NCBI GenBank assembly: GCA_019188255.1
Contig: JAETXT010000012.1
Coordinates: forward strand, 1,612,001 to 1,676,000
From: Verticillium longisporum
Taxonomy: Eukaryota; Ascomycota; Sordariomycetes; Glomerellales; Plectosphaerellaceae
Reading direction: 5' to 3'
DNA length: 64,000 nucleotides
This document shows, in pieces, positions 1 to 10,951 of the stretch. A program made the position numbers and the translations under genes. Within the stretch, counting starts at the first letter, position 1, and the number at the start of each line of letters is the position of its first letter. Under the pieces are notes generated by a model. It had not been told where the DNA came from and searched no databases. It worked only from the letters and a program-made list of their open reading frames with translations.

Positions 1-2649
1 ACCCCTCCCCCTCCCTTCCTTGCGGGGGCCCCTCCTAGTTGGTATGTACCTTCGCATAAAAATACCCGACAAGAGCCTAGCTGCCTGGGTCTTGGGAGGC
101 GCATATGCATGGAGCAGCCGAGGGACATGCGCGGCGTTGCATGCATGCATGTCAACCAAATCATTGTGGCCTCTGCTTTGATTTGGTCCATGGAACGGTC
201 ATGCGCTGACAGAAACGTGAGCCGTTGCTTGCCGCTGTTGGCCTGATGGCTGCTGACAGCATGATGATGACCTTGGCGGAGGAGGAGGGGCTTGAAACCA
301 AAACTGGGGCAGCACACCAGAGAAGTACCAAGCAGCTGGAGGGGGCGTGTGGCAGAGGAGTAAGGGGAAGGAGGGCGATCGAACGGGTGAACTGCCGGGG
401 TTGTCGGGGATTTGCGGTGCCGGGGCATGGCTGGTCCTGGCTGGTTTGATCGCCTGGGCCGGGGACGTAGGTGGGCAACCTTAAGGGGTTGGACCCCTTG
501 AAAGATTTATAGGGCATCATGCGATAGGTTCGTGACTGAGATGTTCTTGAAACGGACCTTCTCTTACCTGGTATAAGCGATCGTCTCCTTCAAGAAGGAG
601 TTTGAGTATGCTGCTCGTGTTGAGTGCTTGGGTTGGATTTTGATGTCTGACAACTTTGAGCTTGGCATCGCACGCACTCGCGATACTCGATCAGTCTCTG
701 CATGAATGATTGAGTGAATGAGGCGAGATGTCCGAGCTTTTTGTTCTTTATTTGTAGATATGTGTGTGTGTGTTGGCTTTATGGCTAGGACTATAGTCTG
801 GCTGCTTCATGCTCGTCTAATACCATGCGGCGCTGCCCCGGGTGTTTCTTATGCACTTCGCTCTCGCATGTTCTCATGTCACCATGGAAACAGTAAGCGA
901 GGTGGCGGTGACGAGATCTCTGCCATCAGAACGAAGAATACATTGTCCCTCCACTATGCCGACGAATCGCGAGCATCATTAAATGCAAGTCCTTATGATT
1001 GTCAGGGGCCGAACTTGTCATGTGTATGGGGTGGCGGGAGGATCGCAAGGGCAACCCTTAGAATATCTGTTAACGCAGAATCGCAACGCGGGCGGAAGAT
1101 CAGATCAAGATTGCATCGCCAGAACTCTGCGGTGTTGCCGTGGACTGAATCGTGGCGTAAAACAAATCTTGGCGTCGTAGCATGGCAGCAAGGCGAGATG
1201 GGGGATAGCTGTCGGGGGCACGATGTGCAACCCATCCCTGACAAACAGACCTGCGTTGTCGAGCCCTCCGCAGATGACCCGCGCACAAACGCACGAAAAA
1301 CAAAACCAGCAAAGGCCTCGAGCCGCGACGAGACTGTCAAGAGCCCCCCTTGCCTTCTCAGGCCACATTGCCCAGTGAAGACGCAGACTCTTGTACTGTC
1401 TGTCTTTCTCGTCGGCCTCCCCCACGGAAAGAACCGAAGAACGTGCCAGACGTGTCGGCCGGAGCAAGGATCTCTCCCGACTGACGTGACAGACTGGCGT
1501 CCTACCAACGCAAACACTAAATCGTGATAACTGGCAGCTAGCTGGTGATGTGCCGGAGCCCCCCTTCCCCCTCCTCCGCTGCGCGTCCTTGTCGCTCGAG
1601 TCCCTGTTCTCTGCAATAGGCGCAGGTGTTATGGGGGTATATAGTCTGCATTATTGGGCGATATAAGACCTATACTAACGGGGGTAGGTACATCAAGAAA
1701 GCTCCAAGATGGTATCCACAAAGTGGAAGCTAGGCGTCCGAATAGAAACGAAGATGTTTGTGCAGAGGGGGACGGGGGCTCTCCAGAGGTGGTGTGTACC
1801 GAAAGGCGTGAGGAGCCGGATCGTGATGGCGTGGGTATGTTCGAGCTCGCTAGCTTGTGACCTGGCGGAGATGTACAAATCGTATTATCAAAGGTGACTT
1901 TGAGGCGGCTTCCGATATAGCACGACGGACAGGGGCGTGGTTAGATGCGTGACGCGGTACAGGTGGTGGCTTTGAATGGATGAACGCGGGAGAGGGATTT
2001 CTGATGGCGCCAGCTAACCTGCCCCGCAGAGAAGCAAGATTGCGTCGCAGCCGAATGCCTGCTAGCATCTCTCATTCGTGACCAGAACTCGTTGGAGTTC
2101 GGAATCTCGGGGATGGGAGCCAGGCTGGGCTGGCAGCCCTTTGGAATTGGGTATGCCAGACTGTGCATGGAAGGTAGGCAGGGTGTCACCAGCCTTAATC
2201 TGCTAGACAGGTACCACGCAGCGCCAGGCATAGACTGTGAGGAATATGAGCGTAGAAAGGCGCTCTAGGCCTCTGGATAAGCTGTCAAAAAACAGCTCCC
2301 GTTACCTCCGGATGAGCATACACCTGATGAAGGATCTGGTATCTGTTCTCCATCTACCATGGCTACTGCGATCCTGTTCGAGTAATGTGAGTGTACGGAT
2401 ATTTTGGGAAGTCTCCTGGCATCTTTGGTACTCCGGCACTCAAAACGAGTCCTTGCCGTCGGGGAGGTCCCCATGGTGATGCTCATCTTGTGGAGACACA
2501 GACGGAGCGGGAGTGGCGCTGGCTCCTCCTTAGCTACCATGTAGACAGATCATAGCTGACCTTTTATGACATTCCGGGATGCAAGTGCCGATGAATGGGG
2601 TGCGACTTGTCGATTCTCCTTTGTCTACAGTCTAGATAAACTCTCTGTC
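1..2649. other. Intergenic, no supported gene
   Basis: Open frames here (the longest near 718-1527) have no recognisable domain, unusual composition and no consistent splice structure. A CT-rich stretch at the very start and a short GCATGCAT tract near 140-150 are the only low-complexity features noticed. The right part should contain the 3' untranslated region of the reductase gene that ends at 2650. Confidence 0.6.
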
Positions 2650-4161
2650 CTATACTTGACCGCTAAGAACTGGAAAGTGACTCTCGATCGACGTTTCATC
2701 GACGTCGACACCGTTCTCGACTAGCTCTATGAGCAGTTCGTGGTTCGATGTGTCCAAGCCTGGATCAAGAAAAGCAGCCACGTCAACGAGCCAACCGTTG
2801 AAATCTTGGATCTCCGTCTGGCGGCCGGCACGGACGTCCTGTAACATGGAGCTAGTGTTGTCACGAACCTTGTGACCCACAACCAGCAGCATCTGTTTAA
2901 GTCGTGTTTGGCTGAAGCGCTCAAGGAGCATCTGACGATCAATGACCGATGTTGTATTTCGCGCATCATCCAAGATAGTATCGGTGCTAGGATGTTGGAT
3001 AACGTGTTGCAAGACAGCGCTTGCCTCGGCCAGTAGAACGTCGATAAGTCGCATCAGGGGACCTTCGGTTTTTTCGAAGAGATAGCCATTCTTGCAACGC
3101 AAAAGAGCGGTCAGAGGATTGATGATGCAGTTGACAACGAGCTTCTCGAGCTGCAGAGTCCACAGGTCTGCGCGCAACACCTGTTGACCGTGGAGGAAGG
3201 GCGCTCGCGCCAGCTGCTCCGCGAGGTATGTCGACGATGCGCCACCTTGCGGACCGGACAGCACGGAACCAATTTTGAGGTCTGCCACCGAGGCATGCTC
3301 GCTCGTGTAGCGGCCCCTCGAGGTAACACCGTGCGTTGTCACGCAGGCGAGCCAGCTCGGCGGCGGGCGCGACGCGTAGCGGTGAGAATTATACGCATGC
3401 CCGTGCGGGGGCCAGAGCTTGCACATGCCATTCTGTGCAAATGCGACGACTGAATTTTCGTCAAGGTAGCGGCGGAGGCGGTCAATCTCGGGCAGCGCTG
3501 CGGATGCTTTGGTGGTGACGAGGAGGTTGGGGATGGCGCCGCCGTCAGCGACGTGTTTGACCACACCGTGGTCCGGTTTCTGGTCAGTCCACCACTCAAT
3601 ATCAAAGCCGGTCATGCGCTCTGACACGCCATTGCGGGAGATTTTGAGGCTGGGATCCGATGCCCACTGCTCGAGGAGTTCCTTTCTGTGGACGACAAGG
3701 GTGATGGGCGGGCGCGGCGCAAGTTTTGCCAGCGACGTGGCGAAGAGGACGCCTAGGTTGCCGACCCCGAGGACAAAGATGCGACGAGTCTTCTCGGAAG
3801 CTGTTGGAACCAGGCTTCCAGAGGCTCGAGTCTGAGACTGGGCCTGGGTTCGTGAGCTAACGTTGGCAGGCGTCCAGGCGAATAGCTTCGGTGCCGCCGC
3901 ACAGTCATCGAATACTGATTGAAGCCACTGCGGATTCGGGCTGGCCATTCTCCGGGCTGAGGCCATAGACATTGACCTCCTTGCAATCGCCAGGGGCTTC
4001 AGTACACGATGTGGCCTCCAGGCCATTGTGGAATATGTTGGCTTCACAACGTCACGCGCGTGTAGGTCGCTACATGTCATCAATTGTCGTTGAGACCAAG
4101 AGCCGTGAACAAAAGAGGCCCACTCCGATCTGAGACAATGGCCGGCTGCTGTAGGGGTCAT
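2650..4161 (-). CDS. 2-dehydropantoate 2-reductase (ketopantoate reductase, ApbA/PanE family)
   Basis: Single-exon gene, up to 503 residues. Family members reduce 2-dehydropantoate to pantoate with NADPH in pantothenate and coenzyme A synthesis. The Rossmann dinucleotide motif is visible as FVLGVGNLGVLFA at about residues 129-141. The C-terminal helical ApbA_C domain is seen in KLVVNCIINPLTALL and in the TSSMLQDVRAGRQTEIQDFNGW region (its Lys, Asn, Ser and Asp-rich segments line the substrate pocket in the family). The first 120 residues are basic and poorly conserved in appearance and could be a mitochondrial targeting region. Alternatively, translation may begin at an internal Met (residues 46, 63 or 65). 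Length is above the 300-400 usual for bacterial PanE but normal for fungal paralogues, several of which are of unknown physiological role. A tRNA-Ser gene lies 31 bases beyond the start codon. Confidence 0.9.
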   Translation of the reverse strand: MTPTAAGHCLRSEWASFVHGSWSQRQLMTCSDLHARDVVKPTYSTMAWRPHRVLKPLAIARRSMSMASARRMASPNPQWLQSVFDDCAAAPKLFAWTPANVSSRTQAQSQTRASGSLVPTASEKTRRIFVLGVGNLGVLFATSLAKLAPRPPITLVVHRKELLEQWASDPSLKISRNGVSERMTGFDIEWWTDQKPDHGVVKHVADGGAIPNLLVTTKASAALPEIDRLRRYLDENSVVAFAQNGMCKLWPPHGHAYNSHRYASRPPPSWLACVTTHGVTSRGRYTSEHASVADLKIGSVLSGPQGGASSTYLAEQLARAPFLHGQQVLRADLWTLQLEKLVVNCIINPLTALLRCKNGYLFEKTEGPLMRLIDVLLAEASAVLQHVIQHPSTDTILDDARNTTSVIDRQMLLERFSQTRLKQMLLVVGHKVRDNTSSMLQDVRAGRQTEIQDFNGWLVDVAAFLDPGLDTSNHELLIELVENGVDVDETSIESHFPVLSGQV

Positions 4162-4192
4162 GTACGACTAAGTTTTGAACGATTTTCCAACA

Positions 4193-4274
4193 GGCGAGGT
4201 GGCAGAGTGGTCTAATGCGATAGACTAGAAATCTATTCACTTCGGTGGCGCAGGTTCGAATCCTGCCCTCGTCG
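4193..4274 (+). tRNA. tRNA-Ser (anticodon AGA)
   Basis: Class II cloverleaf of 82 nt. The acceptor stem GGCGAGG pairs with CCTCGTC (one G-U), with discriminator G at 4274. The anticodon stem is ATAGA/TCTAT with loop CTAGAAA, so the anticodon AGA is at 4227-4229. A long variable arm (CAC-TTCG-GTG) typical of tRNA-Ser is followed by a T-arm with GGTTCGAATCC. There is no intron. A run of eight T at about 4278-4285 is a good Pol III terminator. Confidence 0.95.
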
Positions 4275-4896
4275 ATCTTTTTTTTGCTGATTATACCTGA
4301 CCATGTTTTGGTTATTAGACCAGCTTCATGGTACACTCTTCATCATCTAGTTCTTGAAATTACCAGTCGGTAGACACCTTATTTCATACAAAGGCATTGG
4401 GGACTAATCACAGAATATGGTACCTTACCTAGTCTAGGTATGATGGTCTGCCCTTCATTTATCGACCACTTGTACTGACTCCATGAAAGCGACAATCTTG
4501 GTAAATATGCCCATGTTTTTCAGCATTTATAGTACGTCTTCCGTTTATCTCAATCGTGAACACGGTGTTCACGGCATGCGAATGATGCTCACCCAACGCC
4601 AGCAAAATACTCATGAATTTCCCGAGCGCATACCAGTTACCAGGCTGATTCTCTGCAAGTCAACCATTGTTCTCTCCTCCAAGAACACCGCCTCAGTGGC
4701 AAGGCGAAGGTGGATTCGAGCGAGTGTGGTCAGAGCTGCCAGCACTCGCGCGAGGAGTAGCCAGCTCTTCAGAGCATCCACGTCTGTGTGTAGCTCTCCG
4801 TTGCTCAGCGGTTAGAGGAGATAGTGACATCCCTCCAAATTGTTGTGAAAGCAGCGTCTGAGACCGGAGACTCTTATCACTCTTCGAAGCTTCGCG
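4275..4896. other. Intergenic
   Basis: AT-richer spacer between tRNA-Ser and the 3' end of the HNH gene. No supported gene; it should include the 3' untranslated region of the HNH gene. Confidence 0.5.
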
Positions 4897-6146
4897 CTAT
4901 GGGCTTCGAGGAGACGAAAGGCCTGGATCGGGAAAATAGTCCTCGTCGTCGTGGAATCCATCCTCGTCTACATAACCGCCGCCACACAACGCGGCCATTC
5001 GAATTATGTCGTACTGAAGAAGGCATATATCGTAATTCGGAAGGTCTTCTTTGCGCGCTGCCCGCATATTGATGATCTTACCATCGAATATGGGCGTCCT
5101 CTTTACAAGTTGTACTGCTGCGATGGCACCATCTAAAGTGAGAGGCTGCGCATCAATGACCGTTCTGGGCGTGCTGAAGAAATGCTCCGCAATGTGCTGA
5201 TCCTGGTTGAATTTGACGTTCTCCATCCAGCAAAACCTCAGTTTCATACGCCAACCATCACCTTCTGGCTGGGCCGGCTCTGGGTAAAAGGCAAAATGGG
5301 CTTTGCGCCACATCTTGTGGAGGTCGTGCGAAAGACAGATGACGTTTTGGAGGCTGTCGATAACACAACCATTCCCCCGGCAAACCAGAGATTGTATATG
5401 CTTGAGTCGGTCGCCCCAGATTAGGGTTAGGGACTGAAAGACTGTTGGCGTTTCGGTTGTGTTGAGTGAAGAGTGCGGATAGATGTGGCAAACTTGTGGA
5501 TATGCACTGCCAGTGACGACGCAATGAGATTGATCCCGCTCCAGACACTTGGGAGAATATCAGTACTCAACGCATCCGTAAAACGTAACGGACACAGCTT
5601 ACCTGTTTCACTACGTTTCGATCTCTATTGACATGCATGTTTAGTGGGACTTGTTTATTCATGGATGACATTGCGAAGACTGAGAAAAACATGAGTTAGC
5701 TGTGTAAAGGTGAGGAGGAGCCGCGACATACAAGTGTTTAGCATCCGCTCAATTTGGTTGACGTCTACCTGCAGGCGGTAGAGCCGCGTAAGGAGCTGCG
5801 ATCCATCGGGGGAGCTGCTATTGCGGAGGAAAATCTCGATATCGACTAGTTGCTGGAGGGAAATCGTGAAGAGGAAAGCCCAGAAGGCTGCAATTTGTAC
5901 ACTATTCCAAATTTCCGTAGCCAGTCCTGAATCCGTACCCGAGACGTAGTCATGAATGGACTTGATGATTTCTAGTCGTCTTTCGCAATCAGAGTAGAGT
6001 AAGTCGACTTCGGCTCGAGTGCGCGTTGGAATCATGCACGATGCAACAAAGGATAGGTCCTTTGAGTTGGGCTTCGATGCATTATCTTGATCTTGTACAG
6101 CATCGTAGAAGTTACTTGCAATTTGCATGAAGTTCTCCTTTTCCAT
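4897..6146 (-). CDS. HNH nuclease-domain protein (fungal HNH_2 type)
   Basis: Three exons rebuilt by hand: 5732-6146, 5603-5679 and 4897-5547, with introns of 52 and 55 nt (GTATGT..CAG and GTAAGC..AAG). They give a 380-residue protein with consistent phases. The N-terminal 140 residues are helical with no recognised domain. Exon 3 opens the HNH fold: CVVTG (about residues 171-175), then CHIYPHSSLN carrying the first His, and later NVICLSHDLHKMW with the Asn and final His of the beta-beta-alpha metal site. The C-terminus is acidic. Many ascomycetes carry families of such proteins; biological roles are mostly unknown. The acidic tail and N-terminal helices are typical of them. Active nuclease function is inferred from the motif only. 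Confidence 0.85.
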
Positions 6147-7498
6147 GGTGTCGTATCGTTATGAGATCGGAAGCTCACGCGGGGAAGTATTGCTGTGATG
6201 CTAAGTTGGTAAACTATTCGTGAACGCAATCGAAGGTGCTGGGGAGGTTTGCGTGGAGTGAAGTTGCTAGCTGGGATACCTAAGGTGAGGTGGGTATTGG
6301 GGGTTTAAGGCAGTAGTGATAAATGTGGAAGGCACTTACTGAGTTCTCTGAGTCATCTGTAGAGTAAAAGCTTGTCAGAGGCTGTTTCTTGACCTTGGAG
6401 GTCACTTGACCTTGGAGGTCACAACCTTTTCAACACCAGTCTGGTACCCGTAAGGGTAGCCAAGCCCCTGTTGCCCTGGGACTCGGTGCGCTATTTGGGC
6501 ACCTGAGGTAGGGACCTTGGAGTAGCACCTGAGGTCTTACCTTGGAGAACAAATGGCATAGGGCTGATGACCCACTTCCCAGCCCCTACCAGGCGCCGGT
6601 AGTTGCTAGCCTCTACCCTCTGCGTCCCGCCAGCCGTGGTGCGGCCGTGCTTGCAAGGTACCTACTGCGGTGTGGACAAGTGCCGCGTAGAATGCTGCCC
6701 TTGACAATTGTATAGTTCTCATCCTCTGGTCCTCTGGACAACTTACCTCAACCCAGGTGACCTCAATCAAGGTGGACCGACCATCTTATCCTCAGGCAAG
6801 GTCGCTGGCAGGCAGCGATGACCCAATCTGAGGCAGGAGCTGAGCTCGATGCTGGGGCTGGTGAATGCAGGCACACCATTGGTTGAATGGCCGTGGTGTC
6901 TCTCATCCTCGTCCCTTTCAGTCGCAGTCGCAGTCCCAGCCCGCCCGCCTCCGTCACCCCGCCTGGCAGCCTAAACAGAGCGATACAACCTCATCCATCT
7001 CAAGTGCCTTGCCTTACCTTTTTCCTTCATAACGCTGTGAAATCATGCCTCTATGAGAAGACATTCTCCTACCACACCTCACACACGGTCGCGTATACGA
7101 GACGCATCGCATCCGCGCGCACCAAGCACGTGCAGTATCACCTTTCACCTACTACCATAACGTAGGATCCCCAACGAGGCCGTCTTTGTTGAGCGGGCAG
7201 AGTGGGATCCCGCATCATCCGACCACGTACCTTCACAAACATCGTTTCTAGAACCTCATCGCTTTGCCTGGGCCAGCCTGCTCACGACCACCTACACGGT
7301 GCCTCGAATGACACGTTACCACGTGTGAGCTGCCTTTCGACGTGCAAGCCGCCCAGACGCCAGAGCGATTGATAGTGTACCATCTCTGACATGAGCGCGA
7401 GCATCACACCGGCATGCAACTGACTGACGCAATCTCAACAACGCGAACAACCACGATTTCCAGATCAGGTGCCAGAGAACAAGAACGCGTGGCCCGCA
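6147..7498. other. Intergenic, upstream of both flanking genes
   Basis: Divergent promoter region of the HNH and TPR genes, about 1.35 kb. It contains a perfect 17-bp direct repeat (listed separately), ACCTGAGGTAGG-like motifs at 6500-6545, and a C/T-rich stretch before the TPR start. A non-coding or intron-containing 5' leader of the TPR gene is possible around 7414-7470. Confidence 0.5.
6389..6422. repeat. 17-bp perfect direct repeat, two copies
   Basis: TTGACCTTGGAGGTCAC occurs twice head to tail. Each copy contains GACC and GGTC around a 5-nt centre (imperfect inverted symmetry), the shape of a dimeric zinc-finger binding site. Function is not established. Confidence 0.8.
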
Positions 7499-9583
7499 AT
7501 GTCCGCCTCGAGGCTATCCAAGGCCGTGAGGCGTGGAGTCGAAACCCCTCCAGTCCTCTCCCTCCTGGCCACAGCGGAGCTGCTCAAGATGAGGAGCAAG
7601 TGGATCACCGCCCTCGTCCTCACCAACATCGCTTCAAAGGTCGCTTCTTCGCCTCATATGGAAGGCCTCGTCGCATTGGCCCTCGGGCACTGTTTCCGCA
7701 ACCAGACCCCTTCTGAATGGAGTTCGGCCATCGCGCATCTCCGCATCGCCCACGAGTGTTTCGCCTCTCTCCCGAAATCCCGCGATCGAGAGCCCTATCT
7801 CATGCGGGCCGTCTTGCTTCTCGGCGACTCTCTTGTCCGAAGAAACGAGATTGGCGACTTGGCTGAAGCTGAAGAAATCGCCTTGACTGCCGAAGCTATG
7901 TTGGAGGAAGCGAGAACACAAACGAAGTCGTGGCGAGTCAGCTGGGCCTCCCTCACGCAGCGCTGTCTCGACTTCAATACCCTTTCCATGCGAGAACTCG
8001 GCGAGATCTACTACTACACGCACTCGTGGCCTGAAGGTGAGAAGTTGCTTCGCAGCCTGGTTCCTACTCTGGTACGGAAGCGGGGCACACATCATCCGAT
8101 GACCATCGAAGCCCAACGAGACCTAGCCAGCATGCTTGTGAACCAAGACAAGTACGAGGAAGCCGAGGCTGCATACCGAATAGCGCGCGAGTGGAACGAG
8201 TTTAGGCCTGCCTTTGGGCCGGAAGAAAAGGCAGCCATTGACTACAATATCGTCATGTGCTTGTCCGAACGCTGCTTGCACGAGGAAGCTGGCGCCGAGT
8301 TGGATCAGATGGATCTGGCAGCAGATCTTCTGCATTACGCCAATGGCGAATGGACACTGAAGCTTGCCCGCTTGACATATATGCGCCTCGGGCAGTATGC
8401 CAAGGTTGTCCGCATGTGCCGCAGATTTCAACCCATCCTGGACGGGCACAGGGTCAAATACGGACCCTGCAGTGCTGCCAGCCTGAGGAACATGAACGAC
8501 CACGCCAATGCCCTGCAGTCTTTATGTAGGTGGGACGAGGCCGTTGAAGTCTTGCGTGAGATGTGCTCCCGGGAATCAAACGACCGAAGGCCGCCAGAGA
8601 CAACGCTGGACTCTCGTATGGAGCTCGCTCACAGCCTGCTGTGTTCCAAACAGCTGCACGAGGCCTCGTACGAATATCGAAAGTGCCTTGAGATTGCCCG
8701 CGACGCCGTGGCTGATCTACGCAACGATTCGACATCCTCCGAGAATGACAGGCGCATACGCAACATCCTTCGCCATCTCGCGCACATTTACGAGTTGACC
8801 ACCAACAAGACGGGGGCCTTGACAGCTTACGCACAGCTGCAGCACGAGTTCTTGGCTCGCCCAGGTCGTCCGCAAAACATTTGGACTTACCAGTGGCTGC
8901 GTGGGAAGATGTTCTTGCTCCAAGAGCGGTGGGATTACGCTATTCGAGTGCTGGTCAGCGCACCAAGCTCGAGGCTCGGGCCGGAGGCCGCCAAGATGGC
9001 CGAACGACCCGTGACCGATGAGACGAAGAAAAGTCTTCGGGCGATATTGGAGCGACCAGATCTTGACGAGAGGACGGCCACGACCGATCTGCCACTGGAA
9101 ATCCATACACACCATGAAGCGGTCTCTGTCACCGCAACAAAGACGAGTGAGCCGGCAGCCAAGGGGGTAGTCATCATGACTAAGGTCAAAGAGACAAGCG
9201 AAACCAAGGATACCCATGGCGCGGATGATGGAGCGAATACGGGATCAGGGGGAAATCTGGTGCAGACGACCCCAGAGATCGCCGAAACCTACGCAGTGGC
9301 CCAAGTTGTCAAGGATGCCGTGTTTGCCGCACTGGAGAAGGAAGTATTCCAGAAGCACGCCGAGATTGTCGATACGGCCGAGATAGACGACGAGGGATCT
9401 ATATCTGACGAGGATCACGATTTCGAGACGGTCGACGGCGTGTTGCGCGCCAAATACTCGTTCCCGCTCGTTCCGCAGGACACTGAGTGGGAGCAGCTGC
9501 AGTATCCGCGGCTGCCAAACACGTACCAGAAATGGGTGCAGCAGAAACGAGAGGCCGAGAGGAACAGGCGTATCTGGATGTGA
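7499..9583 (+). CDS. Tetratricopeptide-repeat protein, kinesin-light-chain-like repeats
   Basis: Single exon, 694 residues from the first ATG at 7499. Several degenerate TPR helices with the A/G-x-L-x-x-Y pattern are visible between about residues 130 and 480, for example GEIYYYTHSWPEGEKLLRSL, the next unit with AQRDLASMLVNQDKYEEAEA, and SAASLRNMNDHANALQSLCRWDEAVEVL. Such arrays are protein-binding scaffolds. The last 190 residues are charged, acidic and probably disordered (SISDEDHDFETVDG), ending in a basic tail rich in Arg and Lys. No catalytic domain or NB-ARC/NACHT domain was found, unlike many fungal TPR proteins of the STAND class. The open frame continues 30 bases upstream without an ATG, so an upstream exon cannot be excluded. 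The partner and process are unknown. Confidence 0.8.
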   Translation: MSASRLSKAVRRGVETPPVLSLLATAELLKMRSKWITALVLTNIASKVASSPHMEGLVALALGHCFRNQTPSEWSSAIAHLRIAHECFASLPKSRDREPYLMRAVLLLGDSLVRRNEIGDLAEAEEIALTAEAMLEEARTQTKSWRVSWASLTQRCLDFNTLSMRELGEIYYYTHSWPEGEKLLRSLVPTLVRKRGTHHPMTIEAQRDLASMLVNQDKYEEAEAAYRIAREWNEFRPAFGPEEKAAIDYNIVMCLSERCLHEEAGAELDQMDLAADLLHYANGEWTLKLARLTYMRLGQYAKVVRMCRRFQPILDGHRVKYGPCSAASLRNMNDHANALQSLCRWDEAVEVLREMCSRESNDRRPPETTLDSRMELAHSLLCSKQLHEASYEYRKCLEIARDAVADLRNDSTSSENDRRIRNILRHLAHIYELTTNKTGALTAYAQLQHEFLARPGRPQNIWTYQWLRGKMFLLQERWDYAIRVLVSAPSSRLGPEAAKMAERPVTDETKKSLRAILERPDLDERTATTDLPLEIHTHHEAVSVTATKTSEPAAKGVVIMTKVKETSETKDTHGADDGANTGSGGNLVQTTPEIAETYAVAQVVKDAVFAALEKEVFQKHAEIVDTAEIDDEGSISDEDHDFETVDGVLRAKYSFPLVPQDTEWEQLQYPRLPNTYQKWVQQKREAERNRRIWM

Positions 9584-10158
9584 TTTTGGAACCTCTACTT
9601 TTGTAAGGATCAAGGCGTTTTGTGGGGAGGGGGGTATAATGGGCCATGATAATGGACTACCTGGTCACAGGACGATATGATGATGATGATTCCGGCATGT
9701 TTGACGATTACCTGGTTGCCTCGAGATGAATGAAGAATAAATACCCAAGCACTTTAAGGAAATAGTACATCGGGGCCAGTCGCCATATGATTTGAGAGAG
9801 ATAGCTCGCAAGCCTGTGACGTTCATAGCACGGGCGACGTGCATGTTCGGTGCGAGTGACGTTCCGTGTTTTTTTTCCTGAGGGCTATCTTCCATGTTAC
9901 TCTTTGGTGCTCACAACCCATAAAGCGCCGAGACATCTCAAAACAAGTCAGACAGACCATCGCATTTCCTTGCAAAGAAGCACCCGGCGCCTCGTAACTT
10001 CCATGCTCAGTGATGCGTGCTCAACAACCTAGACCCAACCGTCATTGACAACTAATCCCCAAACCACCACCTGCGCGCGCACCAGCGACTCCCGAAACCA
10101 GGAAAAAGTCCAACCCGTCGCCACTGAAGAGTTGCGAGGCCAGCAAAAGGTAAATCTC
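9584..10158. other. Intergenic
   Basis: 3' region of the TPR gene, then the spacer to the tRNA-Ile pair. No gene supported. Confidence 0.5.
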
Positions 10159-10232
10159 TGGTCAGTATGAGGGTCGAACTCATGACCTTGGCATTATTAG
10201 TACCACGCTCTAACCAACTGAGCTAACCGACC
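10159..10232 (-). tRNA. tRNA-Ile (anticodon AAT), copy 1
   Basis: 74-nt cloverleaf on the minus strand. The acceptor GGTCGGT pairs with ACTGACC, discriminator A. The D-arm is TAGCTCAGTTGGTTAGAGC. The anticodon stem TGGTA/TGCCA flanks loop CTAATAA, giving anticodon AAT. The T-arm is GAGTTCGAACCCTC. There is no intron. It is identical to the copy about 220 bp away. Confidence 0.95.
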
Positions 10233-10378
10233 AGCTGATTGGTGCCGGGCTGGCCGCGCAGGACGGTTCAAGATCCCCACAGGCGGAGAGGGCATCCAGA
10301 AAAGTGGTACTGGGGTGAAATCGAGACAAGCAAAAGAGTGAGGCAGACCGTGAGGAAGAGGGTCAAAAGGTTAATCGC

Positions 10379-10452
10379 TGGTCAGTATGAGGGTCGAACT
10401 CATGACCTTGGCATTATTAGTACCACGCTCTAACCAACTGAGCTAACCGACC
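10379..10452 (-). tRNA. tRNA-Ile (anticodon AAT), copy 2
   Basis: The same 74-nt sequence as the gene at 10159-10232, in the same orientation. The bases just beyond the 3' end also resemble those of copy 1 (AAAAGGTTAATCGCTGG against AAAAGGTAAATCTCTGG on the plus strand), which suggests a local tandem duplication of the gene with its terminator. Confidence 0.95.
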
Positions 10453-10951
10453 TCGCTGATGACGGCAATTCGAGGTCGCGCGGTTTGTGACTGGGACGGC
10501 GGGATGGGGTGTGAGGGATTTGCAGCTGAATCAATTCAGGTGGGCGTTGTGTGGGTTTGAAGTTTTGGGTGGAGTTTGGTCGTGATGGGTGCCTGAGTCC
10601 CATGGCATGGCTATGGGGTGGGGTTGGGTACGGAGTTCAGATGCCAATGGCAAGTACGTATCTGAGAATCAGGGGAGGGCTGTCCAGACAGCCCGCTGAA
10701 GTGCCGTCCTGGCCATGGAGAAGTGTGATTTGTACATCGAACCGGGAAGGACAGCACCAGGGAAGGAAAGCCGTGATACAGTGAGGACAGACAAAGGTTT
10801 GAAAGCGAAGACATAATAAGAGGGTGAATACAAGATGAACGCCCGCTCCTCGTCTCGTTGAGACGCATTTTGTTTGTTACTGAGTCCGAAACCGCAAACT
10901 CCGAGGCATTGAGTGAAACCATCCGTGTAGGTCGTACAGGCCATAATGAAA
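10453..10951. other. Intergenic
   Basis: Spacer between the second tRNA-Ile and the 3' end of the HAM1-like gene; presumably holds that gene's 3' untranslated region. Nothing else supported. Confidence 0.5.

Noticed and set aside
718..1527. 269-codon plus-strand frame
   Set aside because: No domain, odd composition, and a similar-length open frame on the opposite strand; likely chance.
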